In this document: positions 27,928 through 35,881 of the stretch, in pieces
Layout of the letters: each line of letters begins with the position of its first letter
Position numbering within the stretch: position 1 is the first letter of the stretch
NCBI GenBank assembly: GCA_028698335.1
Contig: JAQVDP010000025.1
Location: 1-40,818 of the forward strand
Direction of reading: 5' to 3'
DNA: 40,818 bases
From: Nevskiales bacterium
GTDB lineage: Bacteria > Pseudomonadota > Gammaproteobacteria > Nevskiales > Nevskiaceae
Translations under genes and position numbers: made by a program
The notes under the pieces: generated by a model
What the model was told of the DNA's origin: nothing
The model's input: only the letters and a program-made list of their open reading frames with translations
Databases searched by the model: none

Positions 27928-28560
27928 ATGAGTGACGGCAACGCCATGCAGCGCGGTCCGCTCCGGGTCGGGATCGGGGGGCCGGTCGGTTCCGGCAAGA
28001 CCACGCTGGTCGAGGTGCTGTGCAAGCGCATGCGCGAGCGTTACCGCCTCGCGGTCGTGACCAACGACATCTACACCCGTGAGGACGAACGCCTGCTGGT
28101 CGCTGCCGGCGCACTGGAGCCCGAGCGCATCATGGGCGTCGAGACCGGCGGCTGTCCGCACACGGCGATCCGCGAGGACGCGTCGATCAATCTCGAGGCG
28201 GTGGACCGGATGAGCCGGCGCTTTCCGGACCTGCAGCTGATCTTCATCGAGTCCGGCGGCGACAACCTCGCGGCGACGTTCAGCCCCGAGCTGTCGGATC
28301 TGACCGTCTACGTGATCGACGTCTCCGGTGGCGAGAAGATCCCGCGCAAGGGCGGCCCCGGCATCACCAAGGCTGACCTGCTGGTGATCAACAAGACCGA
28401 TCTGGCGCCCTATGTCGGCGCATCGCTGGACGTCATGGCGCACGACGCCGAGCGCATGCGCGGTCACCTGCCGTTCGTGATGACCAATCTCAAGGACGGC
28501 GGCGGCGTCGATGCGGTGATCGACTTCATCGTGCGTCAGGGCCTGCTCGACGCCGCCTGA
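27928..28560 (+). CDS. ureG: Urease accessory GTPase UreG
   Basis: The 210-residue SIMIBI GTPase has P-loop GPVGSGKTT (residues 18-26), [14 protein letters not shown], the metal-binding CPH motif in [15 protein letters not shown] (Cys76, His78), [15 protein letters not shown] and the base-specificity motif NKTDLAP. It hydrolyses GTP to load nickel into UreC. It is the last gene of the rightward urea arm, 17 bases after ureF. It converges on the acyl-CoA synthetase gene with only 8 bases between stops and no visible terminator. Confidence 0.97.
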   Translation: MSDGNAMQRGPLRVGIGGPVGSGKTTLVEVLCKRMRERYRLAVVTNDIYTREDERLLVAAGALEPERIMGVETGGCPHTAIREDASINLEAVDRMSRRFPDLQLIFIESGGDNLAATFSPELSDLTVYVIDVSGGEKIPRKGGPGITKADLLVINKTDLAPYVGASLDVMAHDAERMRGHLPFVMTNLKDGGGVDAVIDFIVRQGLLDAA

Positions 28561-28568
28561 GTCCGCCC

Positions 28569-30215
28569 TCAACCGGTGGCGAGCAGCGCTTCCTTGAGCT
28601 GCGCGCGCAACTGGAATTTCTGGATCTTGCCGGTCGAGGTCTTCGGCAGCGTGCCGAACACGACCTGCTTGGGGACCTTGTAGCGCGCCAGGTGCTGGCG
28701 GCAGTGCTCGATCATCTCGGCCTCGGTTGCGGTCACGCCGTCGCGCAGCTCGATGAAGGCGCACGGCACTTCGCCCCATTTTTCGTCCGGTTTGGCCACC
28801 ACCGCCGCGCCCATCACCGCCGGGTGACGGTACAGCACGTCCTCGACCTCGAGGCTGGAGATGTTCTCGCCGCCGGAGATGATCACGTCCTTGCTGCGGT
28901 CCTTGATCTTCACGTAGCCGTCCGGCTGCATCACCGCGAGATCGCCGGTGTGGAACCAGCCGCCGGCGAAGGCCTCCTCAGTCGCGCTCGGGTTTTTCAG
29001 ATACCCCTTCATCACCAGATTGCCGCGGAACATGATCTCGCCCATGGTCTGGCCGTCGGGCGGCACCGGCTGCATCGTCTCCGGGTCCATCACCGTGATC
29101 GCTTCCTGGGCGTGATAGGGCACGCCCTGGCGGCCGTTGCGCTCGACGCGGTCGGCCAGGCTCAGGTCGTTCCACTCGTCCTGCTTGGCGCAGACGGCGG
29201 CGGGACCGTAGGTTTCGGTGAGACCGTAGACATGGGTGATGTCGAAGCCGATGCGCTCCATGCCCTCGATGATCGCGGCGGGCGGCGCGGCGCCCGCGAT
29301 CAGCGCACTGACACGGTGCTCGATCCCGGCGCGCGCCGACTCCGGCGTGTTGATCAGCATGCCGTGGACGATCGGCGCGCCGCAGAAGTGGCTGACGCGG
29401 TGTTCGCGGATCAGCTCCAGGATCTGGATCGGGTCGACGCGGCGCAGGCACACGCTGGTGCCGGCGTTGGCGGCCATCGTCCACGGGAAGCACCAGCCGT
29501 TGCAGTGGAACAGCGGCAGCGTCCACAGGTAGGTCGCGTGCTGCGGCATGCCCCAGGACACGATGTTGGACATCGCATTCAGGTACGCGCCGCGGTGGTG
29601 ATAGACCACGCCCTTGGGGTTGCCGGTGGTGCCGGAGGTGTAGTTCAGCGCGATCGCATCCCACTCGTCCTCGGGGAGCTGCCAGTCGTAGTCCGGATCG
29701 CCGTCGGCCAGAAAGGCTTCGTATTCGATCTCGCCGAGATGCGCACCCGCGGTGACCGCCGGATCGTCGACGTCGATCACCAGCGGCCGGCGCTGGCCCA
29801 TCATCGCCAGCGCGCGGTTCATCACGTCGGCGAACTCGCGGTCGGTGATCAGCACCCGGGCCTCGCCGTGCTGCAGCATGAACGCGAGGGTCTCGGCGTC
29901 CAGGCGCGTGTTCAGCGTATTGAGCACCGCGCCGGTCATCGGCACGCCGAAATGCGCTTCGATCATCGCCGGCGTGTTCGGCAGCATCACCGCGACCGTA
30001 TCGCCGGTGCCGATCCCGCGTCGGGCCAGCGCCGACGCCAGGCGGCGGCAGCGCGTGTAGGTCTCGGCCCAGCTGTAGCGTCGCTCGCCGTGGATCACCG
30101 AGCAGCGGTCCGGATACACCGCGGCGGCGCGCCGGATGAAGCTCAGCGGCGACAGCGATACGTGATTGGCGGGGGTGCGGTCGAGGCCGAGGCGATACGG
30201 GTTGGCGTGGGACAT
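28569..30215 (-). CDS. AMP-forming acyl-CoA synthetase
   Basis: The 548-residue ANL-superfamily enzyme has the ATP-binding loop YTSGTTGNPKGVVYHHRG, the A5 motif YGLTETYGP, the hinge-region GGWFHTGDLAVMQPDGY, KIKDRSKDVIISGGEN and the catalytic-Lys region LPKTSTGKIQKFQLR. It activates a carboxylic acid as the acyl-adenylate and then the CoA thioester. Its pattern resembles medium-chain fatty acyl-CoA ligases (AlkK-like) and methylmercaptopropionate-CoA ligases (DmdB-like); I cannot choose between them. It lies 107 bp downstream of a TetR gene on the same strand, so joint control is likely. Confidence 0.92.
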   Translation of the reverse strand: MSHANPYRLGLDRTPANHVSLSPLSFIRRAAAVYPDRCSVIHGERRYSWAETYTRCRRLASALARRGIGTGDTVAVMLPNTPAMIEAHFGVPMTGAVLNTLNTRLDAETLAFMLQHGEARVLITDREFADVMNRALAMMGQRRPLVIDVDDPAVTAGAHLGEIEYEAFLADGDPDYDWQLPEDEWDAIALNYTSGTTGNPKGVVYHHRGAYLNAMSNIVSWGMPQHATYLWTLPLFHCNGWCFPWTMAANAGTSVCLRRVDPIQILELIREHRVSHFCGAPIVHGMLINTPESARAGIEHRVSALIAGAAPPAAIIEGMERIGFDITHVYGLTETYGPAAVCAKQDEWNDLSLADRVERNGRQGVPYHAQEAITVMDPETMQPVPPDGQTMGEIMFRGNLVMKGYLKNPSATEEAFAGGWFHTGDLAVMQPDGYVKIKDRSKDVIISGGENISSLEVEDVLYRHPAVMGAAVVAKPDEKWGEVPCAFIELRDGVTATEAEMIEHCRQHLARYKVPKQVVFGTLPKTSTGKIQKFQLRAQLKEALLATG

Positions 30216-30322
30216 CCAGTGGGCTCCGGGGGGAAGAAGGGGCGCGTCGCCGCAGCCTATCGGGTCCGGCCGGGACTGCCTATTGGGCTTTGGGCGAATA
30301 CGGCCGGGACGCCCCGCCGATG

Positions 30323-30925
30323 TCAGGTGCCCCGTGGCGCCGTCCCGAGCAGGGCGACCATCGCCGCGTGCGCGGCGTCGCGGGGAACGTCGAGGTCGCG
30401 CAGCTCGCCGTCGGCGTCGGCATCGGCGAGGCGCTCGATCTGCAGCAGCGCCACCGCGATCTCGGCGCGATGAGCGGGGGCGAGCCCGCGCCAGCGCAGG
30501 ATTGCATCGATCTGCCGTTCACGGGCGGCCGTCCGCGCCGCCCGGACCTGGTCGTCCTCGACCGCGAGCCGGCGCAGGCTGCGACGGAAGACACGGAAGC
30601 GCCGATGGTGCGCCAGGATCGCATCGGCCAGTGCGGCGGCGTCCGCGCCTGTTCCGACCAGCGTATCCAGCGTCCGGCGCTCCGCCGACTCCCAGGCCTC
30701 GTACGCGGCGACGAAGATTTCGGTCTTGTCCCGGAACCAGCGGTAGAACGTCTGTGGGGCGAAGCCGGCGCGTCGCGCGATGCGGTTGCTGTCGGTGCCC
30801 GCGAAACCGTGCTGGCGGAACTCCTCGAGCGCGGCGCGCGTCAGCAGCGCCCGGGTGTCGCGGGTTCTGTGCGGCGCGTTCGGTTGGCGTGCGGGCATAT
30901 CAGCGTTTGTCTGTTGCGACGCCAT
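30323..30925 (-). CDS. TetR-family transcriptional regulator
   Basis: The 200-residue protein has an N-terminal TetR helix-turn-helix (LLTRAALEEFRQHGFAGTDS, then NRIARRAGFAPQTFYRWFRD and KTEIFVAAY). A helical ligand-binding domain follows (for example VFRRSLRRLAVEDDQVRAAR). The start at 30925 (MASQQTN) is used; an earlier GTG at 30976 would put the coding region inside the operator palindromes, and a later ATG at 30898 is also possible. It is divergent from an alpha/beta hydrolase gene, with two palindromes in between, and precedes the acyl-CoA synthetase. A ligand such as a fatty acid or acyl-CoA is inferred only. Confidence 0.9.
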   Translation of the reverse strand: MASQQTNADMPARQPNAPHRTRDTRALLTRAALEEFRQHGFAGTDSNRIARRAGFAPQTFYRWFRDKTEIFVAAYEAWESAERRTLDTLVGTGADAAALADAILAHHRRFRVFRRSLRRLAVEDDQVRAARTAARERQIDAILRWRGLAPAHRAEIAVALLQIERLADADADGELRDLDVPRDAAHAAMVALLGTAPRGT

Positions 30926-30939
30926 CAGTGTAGCGGCCT

Positions 30940-30976
30940 GTGATATAAACATCACCAATAGTGATATTGATATCAC
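30940..30976. promoter_or_regulatory. Two tandem 16-bp palindromes, probable TetR operators
   Basis: Box 1 is gtgatataaacatcac (30940-30955), with one mismatch in its symmetry. Box 2 is gtgatattgatatcac (30961-30976), with perfect 7-bp arms. Their centres are 21 bp apart, two helical turns, so two dimers would sit on the same DNA face. They lie between the divergent TetR and alpha/beta hydrolase genes, box 2 ending 14 bases before the hydrolase start. This fits autoregulation plus control of the hydrolase. Confidence 0.8.
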
Positions 30977-30990
30977 ATGGAGATATGCCG

Positions 30991-31869
30991 ATGTCCGAGA
31001 TCGAGAGCGTGTCCGCGGCCCTGGGGGTGCCTGCGGGATCGGCGCGGGTGCCGGTCTGTGGGGTGCAGCTGGCGGTCGCCCGCGAGGGCAGCGGACCGCC
31101 GGTGGTGTGCCTGCACGCGATCGGGCACGGTGGCGGCGACTATGCCGGCCTCGCCGCGGCGCTGCGTTCGCGGTACGAGGTGATCCGCATCGACTGGCCG
31201 GGGCACGGCCGTTCCGGCAGCGATGCGCAGCCGCCGAGCGCGCAGCGCTATGCCGAGCTGCTGGACGCGGTGATGGCGCGCTTGCAGATCGTCGAGCCGA
31301 TCGTGATCGGCAACTCGATCGGCGGGGCCGCCGCGATCATTCACGCATCGCGTCGCCCGGTCCGGGCGCTGGTGCTCTGCGATCCGGGTGGACTCGTGCC
31401 GGTGTCCGCGCTGGTGCGGGGGATCTGCGCGGCGTTCGCATGGTTCTTCCGCGCCGGGGAACGCGGGGCGCCCTGGTTCGGGCGGGCGTATGCGGTCTAC
31501 TACCGCTGGGTGGTGTTGCCGGCGCGGCCCGCGGCGCTCCGGCGCGCGCGTATCGTCGCCGCCGGCTACGCCAGCGCGGGACTGCTGCGCCGCGCCTGGG
31601 CGTCGTTCGGCCGGCGCGACGCCGATCTGCGCGCGGTCGCCGAGTCTCTGGAGACCCCGATCTGGTGCGCCTGGGCGCGGCGCGATCGTGTCATCCCGCT
31701 GGCGCTATGCAGGGCCAGCATTCGCAGGATGCGCCACGCCAGGCTCAGCCGCTTCGACGGCGGCCACAGTGCGTTCATGGAACAGCCCGAGGCGTTCCTG
31801 CGGGAGTTCCTGGACTTCGCCGCGGCTCTCGACGTTCCGCAGGCCGGTGCCGAGCCCGCCGTCACCTGA
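30991..31869 (+). CDS. Alpha/beta hydrolase
   Basis: The 292-residue protein has an alpha/beta-hydrolase fold: oxyanion region VVCLHAIGHGGGDY, IRIDWPGHGRSG, nucleophile elbow GNSIGG (Ser109), acid Asp232 in ARRDRVIP and His259 in GGHSAFME. It could be an esterase, lipase or C-C hydrolase; the substrate is unknown. ATG 30991 follows ggag at 8 bases; ATG 30985 is an alternative. It is divergent from the TetR gene with the operator pair between them. A Trp/Phe-rich cap (about residues 150-180) suggests a hydrophobic substrate. Confidence 0.9.
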   Translation: MSEIESVSAALGVPAGSARVPVCGVQLAVAREGSGPPVVCLHAIGHGGGDYAGLAAALRSRYEVIRIDWPGHGRSGSDAQPPSAQRYAELLDAVMARLQIVEPIVIGNSIGGAAAIIHASRRPVRALVLCDPGGLVPVSALVRGICAAFAWFFRAGERGAPWFGRAYAVYYRWVVLPARPAALRRARIVAAGYASAGLLRRAWASFGRRDADLRAVAESLETPIWCAWARRDRVIPLALCRASIRRMRHARLSRFDGGHSAFMEQPEAFLREFLDFAAALDVPQAGAEPAVT

Positions 31870-31961
31870 TCCCCCGCGTTACCGTCCGGGCGCACGTCAC
31901 AAAGCCTCCATAACGCTGTGGCAGGCTTTCATGCTGGGTCCGAATATCGATCGGGTGTGTG

Positions 31962-33374
31962 ATGAGAGCCTTGCCAACAGCCCGCGCCAGCCGGCGCGCC
32001 TTCCTGCGATACGTGTTCCTGAGCGCCGGTGCCGCGAGCACGCCAGCCTGGCTGAGCGCCTGCGCCGGCGGTTCCGACAACGGCGACGATCCGGCGTCGT
32101 CGGTCGATCCGGTCGGCAAGGAATTCACCATCGCGCCCGGTCCGCTGTCGCAGGTCGGGGCGCTGGTCGACAGCGGCGTCGACGGCATCCTGCTGGCGGA
32201 GGGCTTCTCGGTCCGTCGCGTTGCGCGGCATCGCTACAACCCGGTCACCGACGGCTTCGATCCGTTCGGGCTCACCGGTTATCAGTGGCACGAGGCGCCG
32301 GACGGCGGTGCGGTCTTCGATACCGACGACGGCGGCTGGATCTACGTGTCCAACAGCGAGGTCAGCAACACCGGCGGCGTCGGCGCGCTCCGGTTCGACG
32401 CCAACGGCACCATCGTCGACGCCTACCGGATTCTCGACGGCACCACCCGCAACTGCGCCGGCGGCAAGACGCCGTGGGGCACTTGGCTGTCCTGCGAGGA
32501 GACCGGCGACGGGCTCGTCTTCGAATGCGATCCCCGCGGCGCCAGCGCGGCGCGCGAACTGCCGGCGCTGGGCCTGTTCAATCATGAGGCTGCGGCGGTG
32601 GACCTGCAGACGCGCACGGTCTTCCTGACCGAGGACGCCGGCGACGGCCGCCTGTACCGCTTCGTCTGCGACGCCGCCGATCTGTACGTCGACGATCAAG
32701 GGCATACGCGCCTGAAGATGGAAGCCGGCGTGCTGCAGGCGATCAACATCGCCGGCTACGAGAACGGCGGCTACGCCGCCGACGACGCCAGCCTGCGGAC
32801 GCTGCACCGCACCGCCTGGGTCGATGTGGCCAGCCCCGAGTCACCGCAGGCGGGCGTGCGCAGCGCGCTGGCCGACGCCGGCACGGCGGTCCCGGGCACG
32901 GTGTTCAAGGGCGGGGAGGGCATCTGGATCTACGAGGTGCCGGTGGGTCTGCAGACGGTGCCGCCGGGCGGCGCAAAGCCCACCCGCGCGCTGGTCTTCT
33001 TCGCCAGCAAGGGCGACAACCGCGTCTATGCCTACGACATCGATAACGACCTGATCGAGCTGGTGTTCGACAACGCCTCGATCGATCCGGCCTTCGACGA
33101 CGTCGACAACGTCGTCGTCTCGCCGGCCGGCGACGTGCTGGTCGCCGAGGACGGCGAGGCGATGCGCCTGATGGTGGTCGTGCCCAATCAGCCGTCGAAG
33201 GTGTTGCTGCAGGTGACGCTGGGGGGTTCGGAAATCACCGGTCCGGCGTTCACCTCCGACGGCAGCCGGCTCTACTTCAGCTCGCAGCGCGGTCCCAATC
33301 TCGGTATCGGCAACACCGGCACCGGCGTCACCTACGAGGTGACGATTCCGGAAGCCTTCCGCAGCCGCGTCTAG
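31962..33374 (+). CDS. PhoX-like (DUF839) Tat-exported protein
   Basis: The 470-residue protein begins with a twin-arginine-type signal (ASRRAFLRYVFLSAGAAS) and a possible lipobox (LSAC). The body has the PhoX/DUF839 patterns: GFDPFGLTGYQWHEAPDGG, IYVSNSEVSNTGGVGALRF, NCAGGKTPWGTWLSCEET, LFNHEAAAVD and FLTEDAGDGRLYRFV. Acidic stretches in the C-terminal half may bind calcium. PhoX proteins are Ca/Fe alkaline phosphatases, but many DUF839 members are uncharacterised. The protein is shorter than classical PhoX (about 600 or more), so phosphatase activity is a guess. GTG 31959 just precedes the chosen ATG. It is followed convergently by the DUF2884 gene. Confidence 0.88.
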   Translation: MRALPTARASRRAFLRYVFLSAGAASTPAWLSACAGGSDNGDDPASSVDPVGKEFTIAPGPLSQVGALVDSGVDGILLAEGFSVRRVARHRYNPVTDGFDPFGLTGYQWHEAPDGGAVFDTDDGGWIYVSNSEVSNTGGVGALRFDANGTIVDAYRILDGTTRNCAGGKTPWGTWLSCEETGDGLVFECDPRGASAARELPALGLFNHEAAAVDLQTRTVFLTEDAGDGRLYRFVCDAADLYVDDQGHTRLKMEAGVLQAINIAGYENGGYAADDASLRTLHRTAWVDVASPESPQAGVRSALADAGTAVPGTVFKGGEGIWIYEVPVGLQTVPPGGAKPTRALVFFASKGDNRVYAYDIDNDLIELVFDNASIDPAFDDVDNVVVSPAGDVLVAEDGEAMRLMVVVPNQPSKVLLQVTLGGSEITGPAFTSDGSRLYFSSQRGPNLGIGNTGTGVTYEVTIPEAFRSRV

Positions 33375-33412
33375 GGTCGGCTGGCGCCGCGGCCGGTCGC
33401 AGCGTTGCTGTC

Positions 33413-34201
33413 CTAGATCGCCTGACGGTCGTCTTCGATCAGGTCGAACACGCCCATCTCGGTTTCGAGCCGGTCGAGCGCCTCGATGCGTTTGCACAGC
33501 GTCTCGGCGCGGCTGCGCAGCGCTTCGGCCCGCGGTTCGATGCGGCGTTCGACGATGTGTTCGAGATATTCGCTGCGCGCTTCGGTGCCGTGCGCATCGA
33601 AGATCGCCCGGGCGACGAAGGCCGCGAGATTGCCGGTGAGGCTGGACGCCAGGTCCTCGATCTGCGCTTCCAGATCCGGCCCGAGCCAGGCGTTGTGCGC
33701 CGGCAAGTGGCGGCCGTCGAACTGGCGGTGCAGCTGCAGGCTCAGGACTTCGACGCGGCGGGTCAGCGCATCGATGCTCTCGTGGTCGCCGGACAGTGCC
33801 GCGGTGACGATGGCCAGACTCTCGACGCCGAGCATCGCGCCGCCGATGGCCAGATCGGTGACCTGCGGCAGCAGCGCCTCGAGCTGCCGGCGGAATGCGT
33901 CGGCGTGCTGCCGCTGCTTGCGGTTGAGCGACAGCGGCCGGCCGTTGTGGATGACGCGGTCGCCCTGCAGTTCATAGACGTCGTCGCCGTCGCTCAGGCG
34001 GATGCGGTCGTCGAATGCCTCGACGGCATAACCGACGTGCAGCGCGCAGCCATTCTCCACGACGCCCGCCGGGGCCGGTGTCGGTGCGTTGCGGCCAAGC
34101 CACGCCAGGCCCGGCAGCGCGGGTGCTGCCGGCAGCGGAGCGGCGGCGAGGGCGGTGGCCAGCCCGCAGGCGATGGCGACGGTTCTGGCGTAGGCGTTCA
34201 T
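33413..34201 (-). CDS. DUF2884 (YggN-like) exported protein
   Basis: The 262-residue protein has a signal peptide (MNAYARTVAIACGLATALAA). The periplasmic part contains CALHVGYAVEAFDDRIRLSD, YELQGDRVIHNGRPLSLNRK and QRQHADAFRRQLEALLPQVT, a YggN-type arrangement. A long C-terminal helix (about residues 205-255) is probably coiled-coil. The function of this family is unknown. It is the last gene of a leftward group after two VOC proteins and 38 bases from the convergent PhoX-like stop. Confidence 0.8.
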   Translation of the reverse strand: MNAYARTVAIACGLATALAAAPLPAAPALPGLAWLGRNAPTPAPAGVVENGCALHVGYAVEAFDDRIRLSDGDDVYELQGDRVIHNGRPLSLNRKQRQHADAFRRQLEALLPQVTDLAIGGAMLGVESLAIVTAALSGDHESIDALTRRVEVLSLQLHRQFDGRHLPAHNAWLGPDLEAQIEDLASSLTGNLAAFVARAIFDAHGTEARSEYLEHIVERRIEPRAEALRSRAETLCKRIEALDRLETEMGVFDLIEDDRQAI

Positions 34202-34361
34202 GCGGCGTCTCTCCCATGGGTGTCCGTGCGGGGAAACGCAAGCGTCGGGCCAGCGGCACCGGCCTTATGAATCAGTGACTTGCGGAACTATGAGTTTCTG
34301 TCCGTCGCGAGATTGGCCGCGTGTTGGCGGATCTGGCGACGAAGTGGCGAGGCGTCTGCGC

Positions 34362-34742
34362 TCAGGGCCACTGGGTCGCCAGCCGATCGAAATCCGGCGA
34401 CTGGGCGTTGACCACGCAGAAGCGCTGGCCGGTCGGGGCCTGCATGACCCACCAGCGCGGGAACTGCTGCACCCGGGTCGCGCCCAGCGCTTCGAGCCGA
34501 CGCACTTCGGCCTCGATATCGTCGGTCTCGATATCCATATGGATGCGGCTGTCGTGCTCGACCGACTGGACCTCCAGATGCAGGCCGTGCTGGTGATCGA
34601 GCAGACGCACGTAGTTCTCGCCTTCGCTGCCATCGAGCCCGCGCCGTTCCATCCCGAGTGCGCCCGCCCAGAATGCGGATGCCGCGGGCAGGTCGCCGGT
34701 GCGGCAGTCGATGATGAATCCGGCCAGCTTGCTCTTGTGCAT
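34362..34742 (-). CDS. VOC-family (glyoxalase/bleomycin-resistance fold) protein, copy 1
   Basis: The 126-residue protein has beta-alpha-beta repeats: LAGFIIDCRTGDLPAASAFW, then LLDHQHGLHLEVQSVEHDSR and IHMDIETDDIEAEVRRLEAL. The end WVMQAPTGQRFCVVNAQSPD is typical of VOC proteins of the antibiotic-biosynthesis/glyoxalase-like group. Metal-ligand assignment is not certain. It follows the second VOC gene closely on the same strand. Substrate unknown. Confidence 0.85.
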   Translation of the reverse strand: MHKSKLAGFIIDCRTGDLPAASAFWAGALGMERRGLDGSEGENYVRLLDHQHGLHLEVQSVEHDSRIHMDIETDDIEAEVRRLEALGATRVQQFPRWWVMQAPTGQRFCVVNAQSPDFDRLATQWP

Positions 34743-34763
34743 GGAACGCTCCGTCGGGCGGGG

Positions 34764-35156
34764 TCAGCCGTCCTGCTCCGCATACAGCGCGATGCGGTTG
34801 CCCTCGCTGTCGAGCAGGATCGCGCGTACGCCGTAGCCGCCGATCGGCTGCACGGTCTGCAGCAGACGGCCGCCGCGCGCCGCGGCCTGTTCGATCGCGT
34901 CGCGGATGCGGCCGTTGACGTTCAGGTACAGCAGCACGCCGCCCCGGGCACCGGCCTGCTCGGGCGCGACGACCAGACAGCCGCCGTTGCCGCCGGCGGA
35001 TTCGAACACCGCGCTCGCGGGTGCGCCGGTCGCCGCCGGCTGGCGGGTGACCGCACACTGCAGGACGGCGGCATAGAAATCGCGCGCGCGTCCGAGGTCG
35101 GTGACGGGGATGTCGAACCAGACGGCCCGGTTGTGGTGCGTGTTCCAGGAACTCAT
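34764..35156 (-). CDS. VOC-family protein, copy 2
   Basis: The 130-residue protein starts MSSWNTHHNRAVWFDIPVTD, with LGRARDFYAAVLQCAV, GVLLYLNVNGRIRDAIEQAA and ILLDSEGNRIALYAEQDG, a single VOC module of the YkcA/PhnB-like kind. Start at 35156 is the Met before the fold; upstream in-frame sequence has no domain. It lies 21 bases ahead of the other VOC gene. The two differ strongly in sequence, so they are not a recent duplication. It is divergent from the oxidoreductase operon. Confidence 0.85.
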   Translation of the reverse strand: MSSWNTHHNRAVWFDIPVTDLGRARDFYAAVLQCAVTRQPAATGAPASAVFESAGGNGGCLVVAPEQAGARGGVLLYLNVNGRIRDAIEQAAARGGRLLQTVQPIGGYGVRAILLDSEGNRIALYAEQDG

Positions 35157-35299
35157 GGCGGTATCGGCGGCAGAGCGGCGGGCATCGGCCGGGGCAGTTT
35201 GATCTGCATCATCGTCCGGTCGAGGTCGGCGTGGGAGTATCGTGAACAAACCATGCGGGGGCAATTCATGAGCGACGTGATGGTCGCGTGGAGCGACCG
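35157..35299. promoter_or_regulatory. Divergent gap between the VOC genes and the oxidoreductase operon
   Basis: A 143-base gap must contain promoters for both directions. A ttgatc hexamer near 35199 is a weak -35 candidate for the rightward operon; no -10 of quality follows at proper spacing. The rightward gene has ggag six bases before ATG 35300. Confidence 0.35.
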
Positions 35300-35881
35300 A
35301 TGATCGAGGTCCGTGTCCACGGGCGCGGCGGGCAGGGCAATGTCGTGGCCGCGTATCTGCTGGCGACGGCGGCGATCGAACACGGCTGGCACGCGCTGGC
35401 GTTTCCCGCGTTCGGCGCCGAGCGCCGCGGGGCCCCGGTGGCCGCCTTCGTGCGCATGGCCGAGCAGAGCTTCCGCCGCCGCGACCAGATCGCGCATCCC
35501 GATTTCCTGATCGTGCAGGACGACGCCCTGCTGCACGTGCCCGGCATCCTCGCGGGACTCAAGCCCGGCGGCGGCATCCTGATCAACAGCCGCCGCGAGG
35601 CGTCGACGCTGGACCTGCCGCTGGACGGCGATGTCCGCGTGCAGTCGCTGCCGGCGAACGAGCTGGCGATGGAACACCTGGGCCGGCCGCTGCCGAACGC
35701 GCCATTGCTCGCCGCGTTCCTGCTGCTGAGCGGGGCGTTGCCGGTCGACGCGCTCAAGCAGGCGTATTCCGGGCGTTTCCACGGTGGCACGCTGGACGCC
35801 AATCTCAAACTGATCGACGCCGCCGCGCAGTACGTGCGCGCCGGTGCGTGGCAGGAGGGTGCCGATGCGGCAAGCGCTTGA
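35300..35881 (+). CDS. 2-oxoacid:acceptor oxidoreductase, gamma subunit
   Basis: The 193-residue protein has the gamma-domain pattern MIEVRVHGRGGQGNVVAAYL, LAFPAFGAERRGAPVAAFVR, HPDFLIVQDDALL and PLPNAPLLAAFLLLSGALPV. It helps bind CoA and completes the POR-type enzyme that turns a 2-oxoacid plus CoA into acyl-CoA, CO2 and reduced acceptor. ATG 35300 has ggag six bases upstream; a GTG at 35288 is the other candidate. It overlaps the next gene by 17 bases. The gene order gamma, alpha, beta, flavoprotein/ferredoxin recalls phenylglyoxylate dehydrogenase (Pad) clusters; the substrate is not determined. Confidence 0.92.
   Translation: MIEVRVHGRGGQGNVVAAYLLATAAIEHGWHALAFPAFGAERRGAPVAAFVRMAEQSFRRRDQIAHPDFLIVQDDALLHVPGILAGLKPGGGILINSRREASTLDLPLDGDVRVQSLPANELAMEHLGRPLPNAPLLAAFLLLSGALPVDALKQAYSGRFHGGTLDANLKLIDAAAQYVRAGAWQEGADAASA

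Noticed and set aside
30961-30990. Upstream start codons for the hydrolase (30961) and the TetR gene (GTG 30976)
   Set aside because: Both would place coding sequence inside the operator palindrome; downstream starts fit the domains better, and the hydrolase start at 30991 also has a ribosome binding site.
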